A stretch of DNA of 64,000 nucleotides from Bacteroidetes bacterium UBA1947 (lineage in GTDB: Bacteria; Bacteroidota; Bacteroidia; Chitinophagales; Chitinophagaceae). The position numbers were made by a program, and so were the translations under genes. Below, piece by piece: positions 28,394-36,383 of the stretch (position 1 is its first letter; every line of letters begins with the position of its first letter). The stretch is taken from positions 8,004-72,003 of the forward strand of contig DDET01000003.1 in the NCBI GenBank assembly GCA_002336915.1, in the 5' to 3' direction. The notes below the pieces were generated by a model, which was given only the letters and a program-made list of their open reading frames with translations, was not told where the DNA came from and searched no databases.

Positions 28394-28831
28394 ATGAAGG
28401 CCCTTTTATTGACATTGCTTTTATCCATTGGTGGAATTCGTGCCGGTGCGCAATATGCTGAATTTGCATTGACCGGGGTTACGACCTGCCCCTGGAATCC
28501 TCAACTAAAAAAATATGACAACTGCAGTAATCAAGCTGGAGGTTCTAAAATCTATATCAGGCCGGAATATAGAGAATTTGTGCACCGTGAAATTATTCCC
28601 GGTCAAACCCGTCGCTACTATATCCTGAGCAGCGAAGTTGACCGCGGGAAAGACCAGACAATTTATCACTTATTTGATTCCTCAAGTCAAAATTATAGCA
28701 CATTTATTTTCGATCTAAATCACTCCGAGATCACCACGATCGACAGCACGGACAAAAACAACTTACTGATATATCATATTGGCCGGGCTGTGAAAGCCAA
28801 ATCTATGTATAGCAAACAGTTTCAGAGATAG
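28394..28831 (+). CDS. Small secreted protein of unknown function (145 aa)
   Basis: From the ATG at 28394 the product begins 'MKALLLTLLLSIGGIRAGAQ', a clear signal peptide. A beta-rich domain of about 125 residues follows, with two cysteines near the mature N-terminus ('TTCPWNPQLKKYDNCSNQAG'). The frame is open upstream to 28283, but that part overlaps terminator-flanking sequence and looks non-coding. I do not recognise the family. Confidence 0.6.
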   Translation: MKALLLTLLLSIGGIRAGAQYAEFALTGVTTCPWNPQLKKYDNCSNQAGGSKIYIRPEYREFVHREIIPGQTRRYYILSSEVDRGKDQTIYHLFDSSSQNYSTFIFDLNHSEITTIDSTDKNNLLIYHIGRAVKAKSMYSKQFQR

Positions 28832-29003
28832 GTAATTGTTGAGGAGGGAGATATCAAAGCTACCAGTGGATATTTTTGGACGAGACATACTCTTTTTGTA
28901 GGAAATGCATTTGCAATGGTGAACACTTCAACACATGATTGGTTGTAATTCCCAGAATAACCGTCCTTAAATCCTTTTAAGGTTTTTTCCCCTTAGGGAA
29001 AAT

Positions 29004-29354
29004 CTACAGCGTTTTCTCAAAATGATATGTAGCCCAAAATCTATAAGCCCTGTTTATATTCTTCCGATATACGTTATAGACGTAAGTGTTAGAGTCCTTT
29101 TTTACAGAGTCACCTATTGCAACAGGATCTGAAAAATTATGGCCAAAATATATTTTCAACCCGTTTGCAAGGCCAAACTCAGTCGACCTGCCCTGGTAGT
29201 CTTTGCTACTTACTACCTTAGAAGAAAAATTTCGCTTATAAAATTGCTTCCTATTTTCTACACCTTCATGAATTACAGACGCCACATAAAGAAGAACCAT
29301 CAAAATCGGGATACCAGCGAGCATGACTTTAAAAAAAAGCGGTATTCTGTTCAT
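29004..29354 (-). CDS. Small membrane-anchored protein of unknown function (116 aa)
   Basis: One N-terminal membrane segment ('VMLAGIPILMVLLYVASVI') is followed by a soluble domain of about 85 residues. This contains 'EFGLANGLKIYFGHNFSDPV' and 'GDSVKKDSNTYVYNVYRK', which look like a real folded beta domain. It resembles small orphan proteins common in Bacteroidota accessory regions. No function can be assigned. Confidence 0.6.
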   Translation of the reverse strand: MNRIPLFFKVMLAGIPILMVLLYVASVIHEGVENRKQFYKRNFSSKVVSSKDYQGRSTEFGLANGLKIYFGHNFSDPVAIGDSVKKDSNTYVYNVYRKNINRAYRFWATYHFEKTL

Positions 29355-29543
29355 TCTGGAAACCCATTAATTTAGAAGACACGATTGCAATATATTCAAG
29401 AGATGAAAATAGGAAGATTTTTTGGCAAGCTGAAAAAATGAAGCCGGGTAGTTGTTTGCCGATCTGAATTTTGCAATTCGCTAAGAACGCGCTCCTCTCT
29501 CAACATGTGCCTTAGTCGGCACAACAGCAAGGCACCAATATTC

Positions 29544-29864
29544 CTACATTCCAGGTAACACTTCATCGTCGATAACTACTACTTCAAAATATAATCGGTC
29601 GTCTTTGTCATTTAAAAAATCTATTGCATCCGCATAAATACTATCCAGTCTTACTTTATAATCTGGTGGAGAGAAATTAATACTCTCTCCCATGTCCGGT
29701 TGAACTACATTGCCGGGATGTATGATAAATGCATCAATACCCCATATCGGAATTGCAGCATTTTGATAGGCCTTGACTACGTCAATTGCCACCGCCTTGG
29801 GGAAAATCAAAAAATTTGTTTGTGCTATTGCTTTTTCTCTGAATTTATTTTCAATACTGTTCAT
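29544..29864 (-). CDS. Hypothetical acidic cytoplasmic protein (106 aa)
   Basis: There is no signal or membrane segment. The composition is acidic and protein-like ('AAIPIWGIDAFIIHPGNVVQ', 'LYFEVVVIDDEVLPGM'). The size, acidity and orphan location are reminiscent of polymorphic-toxin immunity proteins, but no toxin gene lies beside it, so this is only a possibility. Confidence 0.5.
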   Translation of the reverse strand: MNSIENKFREKAIAQTNFLIFPKAVAIDVVKAYQNAAIPIWGIDAFIIHPGNVVQPDMGESINFSPPDYKVRLDSIYADAIDFLNDKDDRLYFEVVVIDDEVLPGM

Positions 29865-29918
29865 ATTGTTATGCCTTGTTGGGATTTACTATGCTTTTGA
29901 GCGCGCACCCGGGCTAAT

Positions 29919-29944
29919 GAAAAAACCGATCCCAAAGGAATCGG
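29919..29944 (-). terminator. Terminator of tRNA-Leu
   Basis: On the minus strand an 8-bp stem, with one G-T pair, closes a 3-base loop and is followed by six T. It lies 11 bp beyond the tRNA end. Confidence 0.65.
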
Positions 29945-29955
29945 CTCTCAACACG

Positions 29956-30041
29956 TGCCCCAGGCGGGACTTGAACCCGCACTTGCATTGCTGCAAACAG
30001 GATTTTAAGTCCTGCGCGTCTACCAGTTTCGCCACCAGGGC
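29956..30041 (-). tRNA. tRNA-Leu (anticodon TAA)
   Basis: This is an 86-nt class II tRNA. The acceptor is GCCCTGG/CTGGGGC with discriminator A. The anticodon stem CAGGA/TCCTG has loop CTTAAAA, giving anticodon TAA. It has a long variable arm (TTGCAGCAATGCAA) and T arm GCGGG-TTCAAGT-CCCGC. Confidence 0.95.
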
Positions 30042-30070
30042 ATTTTGGCAATATACTCTCCATTTTGGCT

Positions 30071-30089
30071 CCCTCTCCTTCGGAGAGGG
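30071..30089. repeat. Dispersed palindrome (CCCTCTCC-TTC-GGAGAGGG)
   Basis: This 8-bp-stem hairpin in the tRNA intergenic region is the reverse complement of the core of the three repeats inside the HTH gene (38255-38482). It is therefore a fourth copy of the same dispersed family. Confidence 0.75.
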
Positions 30090-30106
30090 CGGGGGGAGAG
30101 GCCTAA

Positions 30107-30137
30107 ACAAAAAATTCCAAACCTTGCGGCCTGGAAT
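30107..30137 (-). terminator. Terminator of tRNA-Gly(GCC)
   Basis: On the minus strand a 10-bp stem with two G-T pairs is capped by a GCAA tetraloop and followed by a T run, 8 bp beyond the tRNA end. Confidence 0.7.
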
Positions 30138-30144
30138 CTCTATG

Positions 30145-30217
30145 AGCGGAAGACGAGACTCGAACCCGCGACCCTCACCTTGGCAAGGTGATGCTCTACC
30201 AACTGAGCTACTTCCGC
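30145..30217 (-). tRNA. tRNA-Gly (anticodon GCC)
   Basis: The acceptor is GCGGAAG/CTTCCGC with discriminator U. The anticodon stem TCACC/GGTGA has loop TTGCCAA, giving anticodon GCC. Most of the D arm and T arm is identical to the tRNA-Gly(CCC) at 26319-26391. Confidence 0.95.
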
Positions 30218-30373
30218 ATAATGTTTAAAGAACTTGCCATCGCCTTGTAGGCTTTGGGAGTGCAAATATAGGGGACGCAGATAAAACTGCAAACTAATCC
30301 TCAAAAAAATATTTCTATCAGGTGTTCGCAACGGCTTATTTATCAGGCTATCTATTACCTTTACGCCCTTATT

Positions 30374-31030
30374 ATGGCACAGGGCGCGCTTATATCATTG
30401 GTACGTAAAGACCTGCTTATAGAATGGCGGCAGAAACATACCCTCTTCGGGGTGCTGCTCTATGTGGGTGCTACGGTATTTGTGGTATATATGATGAGTG
30501 GCCAGCCCGAAGCCAAAACCTGGAATGCCCTTTTCTGGCTCACGCAGCTCTTTGTAGCGGTCAATTCTGTTGCCAAAAGCTTCCTGCAGGAGCATCCCCA
30601 CCGTTTTCGTTACTATTTCACCTTGGTCAAGCCCGCTACCTTCCTGCTGGCAAAAATGATATATAGTATAGTGCTCATGCTTATCATGAGCCTCGTAAGC
30701 CTTTTTCTGTACTATATATTACTCGGCTGGCCCTTATCGCAGAGCATTCTGTTCATCATAATAGCATCTGTAGGCAGTATAAGCCTTTCTGCTGTCTTCA
30801 CCTTCCTCTCGGCCATTGCTGCCCGTGCGCAGCAAAACGCAGCGCTGATGGCCATCCTGGGCTTCCCTTTGGTCACCCCGGTGCTCATGATGCTCAGCAA
30901 CCTTGCACTGAAGGCCATTAGCCCTGTCTACCAGCCCGGCTGGTGGGTGTTGGCACTTACCCTCCTGGCCCTCGATGCGCTGGTGATATTACTCGGAGTG
31001 ATTTTATTTCCGTTCCTTTGGCAGGAATAA
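30374..31030 (+). CDS. ccmB: Heme exporter protein B
   Basis: This membrane subunit of the CcmABCD machinery handles heme for c-type cytochrome maturation. The 218-residue protein has six predicted membrane segments, and its N-terminus 'LISLVRKDLLIEWRQKHTLF' is typical of CcmB. 'FWLTQLFVAVNSVAKSFLQE' and 'LGFPLVTPVLMMLSNLALKA' also fit. The other ccm genes are not in the window. A TACCTTTA box at 30356-30363 is a possible -7 element. The ChaN-like gene follows after 27 bp and is likely co-transcribed. Confidence 0.92.
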   Translation: MAQGALISLVRKDLLIEWRQKHTLFGVLLYVGATVFVVYMMSGQPEAKTWNALFWLTQLFVAVNSVAKSFLQEHPHRFRYYFTLVKPATFLLAKMIYSIVLMLIMSLVSLFLYYILLGWPLSQSILFIIIASVGSISLSAVFTFLSAIAARAQQNAALMAILGFPLVTPVLMMLSNLALKAISPVYQPGWWVLALTLLALDALVILLGVILFPFLWQE

Positions 31031-31057
31031 GGCCTGCCCGGTACTCAAATTCATAAA

Positions 31058-31993
31058 ATGAAAAAATACATTTTCCTCTTATTCATCTGCCCGCTGTTCT
31101 TCACAGCTCTTAACGCACAGGAAAAACTCTCCGAGGCCAATTACCGCGTTTACTCAGTAAAACAAGGCAAAGAGGTCTCGCTCAAAGAGATAACCGCCGA
31201 TATGGACAACTATGATGTGCTGTTCTTTGGCGAAGAACATAACGATAGTGTTACCCATTTCCTTGAGCAATCAATGTTCCGCCTTATGCAGGCTAAGTAT
31301 GGTGATAAGCTCGCCCTCTCGATGGAGATGTTCGATCGCGATGTGCAAACCGTTATGGACGAATACCTAAGCGGCGCCATCCGCGAAAAGAATTTTACCA
31401 AAGATGCCCGCGTATGGAGCAATTATCGCGACTACAAGCCCATGGTTGAATTTGCTAAAGAAAAGGGCCTCTATGTTATCTGCGCCAATGCCCCCAGCCG
31501 CTATACAAATATAGCAGGCCGCAAAGGACAGGACTCACTAAAGCTGCTCTCCAAAACGGCAAAGCAATATTTCGCTCCCCTGCCCTACAAAATAGCCACC
31601 GGCGACTATTACAATAAACTGATGGAAATGTCGGGCCACACTGTGAGCCCAACTAAAGATACAGCCAAGCCAAAAGCTCCCGCCATGTCTATGGGCAATT
31701 TTGATCTCATCACGGCACAGTCGCTCTGGGATGCCACTATGGCCTACTCCATCGCCCGCTATTATAAGAAACATAAGGACCACAAGATCATGCAGGTCAA
31801 CGGCCGCTTCCATAGCGACCAGGGCTTTGCTGTAGCTGCTCAACTGGCCAACTACAACAAGAAAATAAAACGCCTTATTATCTCCACCGGCAGCGATGAT
31901 GCATTCCCTAACATCAACTGGGCCGATCATAAAAAAGACGGCGACTACATTATCATCACCGACCCTAAAGTACCGCGCACTTATACAGAATAG
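31058..31993 (+). CDS. ChaN-like heme-binding/Tiki-superfamily protein (exported)
   Basis: The protein has a signal peptide (to about residue 20, 'TALNAQ') and a ChaN/EreA-like fold. The signature is 'YDVLFFGEEHNDSVTHFLEQ' near residue 55 (Gly-Glu-x-His). 'LALSMEMFDRDVQTVMDEYL' and, later, 'MQVNGRFHSDQGF' with its His, also match ChaN-type proteins. Such proteins bind heme or act as metal-dependent peptidases of the Tiki superfamily. Its position directly after ccmB makes a heme-related role in the periplasm plausible but unproven. Confidence 0.82.
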   Translation: MKKYIFLLFICPLFFTALNAQEKLSEANYRVYSVKQGKEVSLKEITADMDNYDVLFFGEEHNDSVTHFLEQSMFRLMQAKYGDKLALSMEMFDRDVQTVMDEYLSGAIREKNFTKDARVWSNYRDYKPMVEFAKEKGLYVICANAPSRYTNIAGRKGQDSLKLLSKTAKQYFAPLPYKIATGDYYNKLMEMSGHTVSPTKDTAKPKAPAMSMGNFDLITAQSLWDATMAYSIARYYKKHKDHKIMQVNGRFHSDQGFAVAAQLANYNKKIKRLIISTGSDDAFPNINWADHKKDGDYIIITDPKVPRTYTE

Positions 31994-32002
31994 AACTAGT
32001 AC

Positions 32003-32695
32003 CTAGCCGCCAAACAAACCCTGCACCACCTCTACGTAGTTCGATCCTACAGGCACTTCTATATCACCCAGGTGTATGATCTTATTACGCACGGCAGTTA
32101 CCTTGCTGAATGGTATGATGTAAGAACGGTGCACACGCACAAATTCATTTTCAGGTAGCTTCTCAGCCATGGCCTTCATACTCATGCGCGCCACTATAGG
32201 CTTCTGCTCGTTCAGGTGTATCTTCAGGTAGTTATCCAGCCCTTCTATATACAGTATATCGGTGAAGGCGATCTTCATGATGCTGTAATCAGCACGTATG
32301 TACAAATACTGTTGCGATGCACTATCGCGTATGTTCAGGGCTGCATGGTATTCATTGGCTTTATCTACTGCCTTCTTAAAGCGCTCATACTCAAAGGGCT
32401 TCAGTAAGTAATCTATTGCATTCAGGTTAAAGCCCTCCACCGCATACTCGCTATACGCAGTAGTGAATATGGCCATGGTATCTGTCGGCAATTGCTTGTA
32501 AAATTCTATACCCGTCATGGCAGGCATGCGGATATCAAGGAAAAGCAGGTCAACAGGATTTTTTTGCAAAAATTTAATGGCCTCTTTTGTATCGGTGAAG
32601 GTGCGTACAAGGCTTACAATAGCAGCACGTTCACAAAACGCTTTTATTACATCAAGTGCCAGCGGTTCATCGTCTATAGCTACAGCAGTTATCAT
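32003..32695 (-). CDS. LytTR-family response regulator
   Basis: The receiver domain (1 to about 120) has the phospho-acceptor Asp54 in 'LLFLDIRMPAMTGIEF' and 'DDEP' at the acidic pocket. The C-terminal LytTR DNA-binding domain (about 128-229) includes 'DILYIEGLDNYLKIHL' and 'FVRVHRSYIIPFSKV'. It is the partner of the histidine kinase upstream, with coding sequences overlapping by 4 bp (ATGA). LytTR regulators bind pairs of 9-bp direct repeats about 21 bp apart; four such repeats lie at 33925-33995. Confidence 0.95.
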   Translation of the reverse strand: MITAVAIDDEPLALDVIKAFCERAAIVSLVRTFTDTKEAIKFLQKNPVDLLFLDIRMPAMTGIEFYKQLPTDTMAIFTTAYSEYAVEGFNLNAIDYLLKPFEYERFKKAVDKANEYHAALNIRDSASQQYLYIRADYSIMKIAFTDILYIEGLDNYLKIHLNEQKPIVARMSMKAMAEKLPENEFVRVHRSYIIPFSKVTAVRNKIIHLGDIEVPVGSNYVEVVQGLFGG

Positions 32696-33696
32696 TGGAG
32701 GTTAAGATAAAGGGAAACACTAAAATTCTTAGGATCGTCGGTCACGGTAATAGCATGCCTGTGCGGGTACAGCAGCTTCAGCCTGTGCGTGGTGTTGTTG
32801 ATACCTAGCCCCACACCCATGTCCTTATCAGGCTTTACAAACACTTTACTGTTCGATACCTGCAGCAGCAGGTCATCTTCGGTAATATCTATCGCTATGA
32901 TGATGTCCGAATATTCTTCAGTACTCACGCCATACTTAAATGCATTTTCAATAAAAGGTATCAGGATAAAAGGCGCTATCTCCATTTCGGAACTGGTGCC
33001 CATCTTTACTTCATAGCTTATCCTTACTTTATTTGTCATACGCAGCCTTTGCAGCTCCACGTAGTTGCTGATGTATGACATTTCCTTGTCCAGCGAAACC
33101 CTGTCCTGGTGCGCCTCGCTGATGGTATAGCGCATCATGCCCGACAGCTTCACAATAGCTTCCGATGTATAGTCACTCTTCGTTATGGCTAGTGAATATA
33201 TACTGTTCAGCGTATTAAAAAGAAAGTGCGGGTTGATCTGCGCTTTAAGAAAAGATATTTCTGTATTCAGCTTTTCTTCGCTCGTTATACGCCACTGGTT
33301 ATAAAAGCTCAGCGCGAATGAGAAGATGAACGTGATGATGAACATGTACACATTATACCCCGGCCCGAACACGCCAAAACCCGTACGGCTGCCATCAGGC
33401 ATGCTTGGTGCAGTGAAGTAGTTGATAAAATAAAACACCACGCAGCATATCAGCAGCGACACAACAAATGATGCGAACTGCCGACCGAAATAAAAGCGAA
33501 GGATGATGATGTAGTAATTGAAATAAAAGAAGCAGATCAGGAACAAGCCATTCAGCCAGCGCGAGGCATGCATCATATCCCGTAGTATACCCTCATGCGG
33601 CACACCGTTTATACTGGGCTTAAAGGCCGTAGGCAAAGAGATAAAAGCCGCCCATGCCAGTATATGGATAATTGCTATTAAAACCTTCTTTTTCAT
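32692..33696 (-). CDS. Sensor histidine kinase, LytS/YehU type
   Basis: About four membrane segments lie in the first 135 residues ('VLIAIIHILAWAAFISL', 'GLFLICFFYFNYYIIIL', 'FVVSLLICCVVFYFINYF', 'VYMFIITFIFSFALSFY'). The His_kinase domain follows with the phospho-acceptor His157 in 'KAQINPHFLFNTLNSIYSL'. The ATPase domain has 'LIPFIENAFKYGV' and 'GVGLGINNTTHRLKLLYP'. There is no separate extracytoplasmic sensor domain, so the signal may be sensed in the membrane. It forms a two-gene operon with the LytTR regulator. The 5' region contains an attenuator-like hairpin. Confidence 0.94.
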   Translation of the reverse strand: MKKKVLIAIIHILAWAAFISLPTAFKPSINGVPHEGILRDMMHASRWLNGLFLICFFYFNYYIIILRFYFGRQFASFVVSLLICCVVFYFINYFTAPSMPDGSRTGFGVFGPGYNVYMFIITFIFSFALSFYNQWRITSEEKLNTEISFLKAQINPHFLFNTLNSIYSLAITKSDYTSEAIVKLSGMMRYTISEAHQDRVSLDKEMSYISNYVELQRLRMTNKVRISYEVKMGTSSEMEIAPFILIPFIENAFKYGVSTEEYSDIIIAIDITEDDLLLQVSNSKVFVKPDKDMGVGLGINNTTHRLKLLYPHRHAITVTDDPKNFSVSLYLNLQ

Positions 33697-33748
33697 CGAT
33701 TTAATGGGTAAATCACTCTAATATACCGGAAATCAGGTAAAAAGAAAA

Positions 33749-33774
33749 GGCCATTTTGTAAATACAAAATGGCC
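33749..33774 (-). terminator. Terminator-like hairpin in the leader of the histidine kinase gene
   Basis: An 11-bp perfect stem (33749-33759 with 33764-33774) has a 4-base loop. On the minus strand it is followed directly by TTTTCTTTTT. It lies about 52 bp upstream of the kinase ATG, an odd place for a terminator unless it is an attenuator or ends a small RNA. Confidence 0.55.
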
Positions 33775-33924
33775 ATACCTGTACCTCTTACTTACACTAT
33801 TGGAGAATACCCCTATACTCCATCTTTACCACCTTATAAAATCTTTAATTTCTTTTGTTGTTAGTAGCGTTATTCGCTGTTTGTGATACAAATTTTAAAA
33901 TAGTTAGGCGCTCATGCAAATAAA

Positions 33925-33995
33925 TGAGGAGTATGACAAAAATCTTGGGGAGTACGTTTGAAAGTTGAGGAGTACGTGGCAAATGTTGGGGAGTA
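33925..33995. promoter_or_regulatory. Four phased 9-bp direct repeats, candidate LytTR operator
   Basis: TGRGGAGTA occurs at 33925, 33946, 33966 and 33987, in the same orientation each time. Start-to-start distances are 21, 20 and 21 bp (spacers of 12, 11 and 12 bp). This is the spacing known for LytTR-domain binding sites. A LytTR regulator is encoded next door, and the array lies upstream of the amine oxidase gene. Confidence 0.6.
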
Positions 33996-34038
33996 TTGAA
34001 AGTATAGCTTTACTATTTCTTACTTTTACCCCAGGGAT

Positions 34039-35349
34039 ATGGAAAAGACAGATATACTCATTATAGGAGCGGGGGCGGCAGGACTGATGGCGGGATGTGA
34101 ACTGGCAAAAACAGGCCGAAAAGTATGCATCCTGGAGGCGAGAAGACTGCCCGGCGGCAGGATACATACCATTTCCAGTGCTCTGTTTCAAGGTATTGTA
34201 GAGCTCGGAGCAGAATTTATTCATGGCGATCTGCCCCTCACACTGGCTTTACTCAAAGAAGCAGGCATTACCTACCACAAGATGGGCGGCGAGTTCTGGC
34301 GGATAAAAAATGGTGTATTTACACATGAAGAACACTTCATCGATCACTGGGATGATTTCATGAAGGAACTGCATAAGTTGGAAAAAGACATGACCATCAG
34401 CGACTTCCTCGAGGCATACTTCAGCGGCCCGCAATATACGGAGCTAAGGGCCTCTGTAACCCAATATGCCGAGGGCTACGACACAGCGGACACCAAACGC
34501 GCCAGCTCCTTCGCCCTCCGCGAGGAATGGCAGGAGGAAGACCATGCACCTCAATACCGCATAGACAAAGGCTACGGCGAGCTCATCAGCTACCTCGCAG
34601 ACATGGTAAAGCAACACGGGGGCAGCATTCACCTCGATAGCGCTGTCAAAGAGATCAAATGGGGCAAGAATGAGGTAATAGGCACCACGCACGATGGCGG
34701 GCAATTCTCTGCAGCGAAGATCATCATCACCGTACCGCTCAGCATCCTGCAACCCGACGATACAGAGCACGATGCCATATCCTTCTCCCCTGCATTGATA
34801 GAGCAACAAGCAGCTATTCAAAAAATGGGCATCGGTGCCGTCATCAAGATACTGCTACAGTTCAGCGAACCAATATGGCAGGATGTATCTATACAGGAAC
34901 GCACCGGCAACAATATGAAGAAGCTCGGCTTCTTTTTCTCACAAGAGATGGTCCCCACCTGGTGGACACAATACCCTACCGAAAGCACACTGCTCACCGG
35001 CTGGCTGGGCGGCTCTACGGCTGAAGCGATGAAAGACAAGACCGATGCTGAGATCCTTGACATAGCCTTGGCTTCACTAGCCACCATCCTGCACTTAAAG
35101 CCCTCATTCATAAAAGAAAAACTACTTACCTCCTACATCGCTAACTGGACCGCAGAGCCCTTCATACGCGGCTCTTACAATTACGATACAATTGAATCAA
35201 AAGCAGCAAGAGAGGTGTTAAGCAGCCCTGTGGCAGATACCATATACTTCGCCGGCGAGGCCATATACAAGGGTACCGAAATGGGCACTGTAGAGGCAGC
35301 CCTCGCCAGCGGCAAGGCTGTAGCTAGCCGGATATTACATGGGAATTGA
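34039..35349 (+). CDS. Flavin-dependent amine oxidase family protein
   Basis: This 436-residue FAD-dependent oxidoreductase is of the monoamine oxidase/protoporphyrinogen oxidase type. The N-terminal dinucleotide-binding motif is 'ILIIGAGAAGLMAGCELAK', followed by 'CILEARRLPGGRIHTI', the GG motif of the family. The substrate domain is in the middle ('YRIDKGYGELISYLADMVKQ'). The C-terminal FAD-contact segment is 'IYFAGEAIYKGTEMGTVEAALASG'-like (about 405-430). No signal peptide is present. The amine substrate is unknown. The repeat array upstream suggests control by the adjacent LytTR regulator. Confidence 0.9.
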   Translation: MEKTDILIIGAGAAGLMAGCELAKTGRKVCILEARRLPGGRIHTISSALFQGIVELGAEFIHGDLPLTLALLKEAGITYHKMGGEFWRIKNGVFTHEEHFIDHWDDFMKELHKLEKDMTISDFLEAYFSGPQYTELRASVTQYAEGYDTADTKRASSFALREEWQEEDHAPQYRIDKGYGELISYLADMVKQHGGSIHLDSAVKEIKWGKNEVIGTTHDGGQFSAAKIIITVPLSILQPDDTEHDAISFSPALIEQQAAIQKMGIGAVIKILLQFSEPIWQDVSIQERTGNNMKKLGFFFSQEMVPTWWTQYPTESTLLTGWLGGSTAEAMKDKTDAEILDIALASLATILHLKPSFIKEKLLTSYIANWTAEPFIRGSYNYDTIESKAAREVLSSPVADTIYFAGEAIYKGTEMGTVEAALASGKAVASRILHGN

Positions 35350-35352
35350 CCC

Positions 35353-36054
35353 TTAGATGAACAGGTACATCACCCGCAGCACAAACATATTATTGTATTG
35401 CTGGTTGGGGCGGCCCAGGTTGGCATCCACATTTTTACGGATGGTCAATAAAGAGTACTGGAACCGCACATTCAGGAAGAAGCCCTTCCACAAATGCAGG
35501 TTGCCTGATAATAACAGGTTCAGGTCCATCTTTTTCATGGGGTAGTCGTACTGGTTGTAGGGTATGGTAAGCACCGGGTTGGTATCGAAGGTTTCTTTGC
35601 TGCTGACCAGCTGCGAGTAGGAAAGACCTGCCCCGAAATGGCTTTTGCGCTTGTCAAAATAGTTGAGCATGACAGGGACTTCGGCATAGTTAAGGTCCAG
35701 GTGGTAGTGCTCCATATCCACCGTTTGGTGTATGGATGAGCCGTTGATATTGGCCACCAGGGTGGTGGGTATATGCCCCCGCGCGCCTTTTTGCGAGAAC
35801 AGCAGTTCCATACTGGCGGCAAGATGATCGCCCAGGTTGGCATACACTATGCCGCCTGCATTCAGCCCTATTTTGCGGTAACCTTTAAAGTCATCCCCGT
35901 CCACCTGGCCGAAATTGGCGCCCAGTATCACACCCGCATAAAAGGTGCGGTCATCCTCGAGGTAATAGTTTTCCTGCGCCATAGCATGGCGGCCAAAACC
36001 CGTTAAAATAACTGTAAAGAGAATAAGTGCGCTTAATTTTCTAATTTTAGCCAT
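35353..36054 (-). CDS. Outer-membrane beta-barrel protein, PorT-like
   Basis: A signal peptide ('LSALILFTVILTGFGRHAMAQ') precedes a series of amphipathic strands typical of an 8-10-stranded barrel. Examples are 'FYAGVILGANFGQVDGDDFK', 'HLAASMELLFSQKGARGHIP' and 'YAEVPVMLNYF', and the end is 'FVLRVMYLFI', with a terminal aromatic-rich strand. This matches the PorT/outer-membrane-beta-barrel family common in Bacteroidota. The chosen start is MAKIRK; an in-frame ATG four codons upstream (36066) is possible. It is divergent from the 36072 gene. Confidence 0.85.
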   Translation of the reverse strand: MAKIRKLSALILFTVILTGFGRHAMAQENYYLEDDRTFYAGVILGANFGQVDGDDFKGYRKIGLNAGGIVYANLGDHLAASMELLFSQKGARGHIPTTLVANINGSSIHQTVDMEHYHLDLNYAEVPVMLNYFDKRKSHFGAGLSYSQLVSSKETFDTNPVLTIPYNQYDYPMKKMDLNLLLSGNLHLWKGFFLNVRFQYSLLTIRKNVDANLGRPNQQYNNMFVLRVMYLFI

Positions 36055-36071
36055 CGAAACCGTCATTGCTA

Positions 36072-36380
36072 ATGAGCTTCAAATATACGCCAAACACGCT
36101 GAAAAAACTGGAACAACTCTACGAAGAGGCGCGTTATATCATACGTTACGAAAAAGGGAACTTCAACTCGGGCTATTGTGTGCTGGAGGAAAGACGCGTG
36201 GCCGTCATCAATAAGTTCTTTGGCATAGAAGGCCGTATCAACGCGCTTATAGAGATACTGCCCACCCTCAGTGTAAAGGAGGAGGAGCTAAGCACCGAGA
36301 TGCTGAAATGGTATAAGGAACTGATGGGCTTGCCGGCCAAAGGCGACGATGGCTCTTCGCAAACAGAAATGGATATTTAG
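36072..36380 (+). CDS. Conserved hypothetical protein (102 aa)
   Basis: The protein is small and helical, and starts MSFKYTPNTLKKLEQLYEEA. It contains 'YIIRYEKGNFNSGYCVLEER' and a helical C-terminal half with a possible coiled coil ('EEELSTEMLKWYKELMG'). A TTG two codons upstream is an alternative start. The MBL hydrolase gene follows after 3 bp, so the two are almost certainly co-translated. Genes of this type often precede an MBL-fold hydrolase in Bacteroidota; the function is unknown. Confidence 0.75.
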   Translation: MSFKYTPNTLKKLEQLYEEARYIIRYEKGNFNSGYCVLEERRVAVINKFFGIEGRINALIEILPTLSVKEEELSTEMLKWYKELMGLPAKGDDGSSQTEMDI

Positions 36381-36383
36381 AGG

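Larger units (their letters stand above)
33697..34038. other. Divergent regulatory region between the LytS-like kinase and the amine oxidase
   Basis: No sizeable gene is present. The region holds a terminator-like hairpin (33749-33774), a tiny open frame on the minus strand (33797-33823) and four phased direct repeats (33925-33995). A weak TTG (33996-33998) and TACTTTTA (34021-34028) pair precedes the amine oxidase gene. Confidence 0.6.

Noticed and set aside
29773..30228. A 151-codon plus-strand frame in the tRNA region
   Set aside because: Its sequence is the reverse side of tRNA-Leu and tRNA-Gly(GCC) and of the dispersed palindrome.
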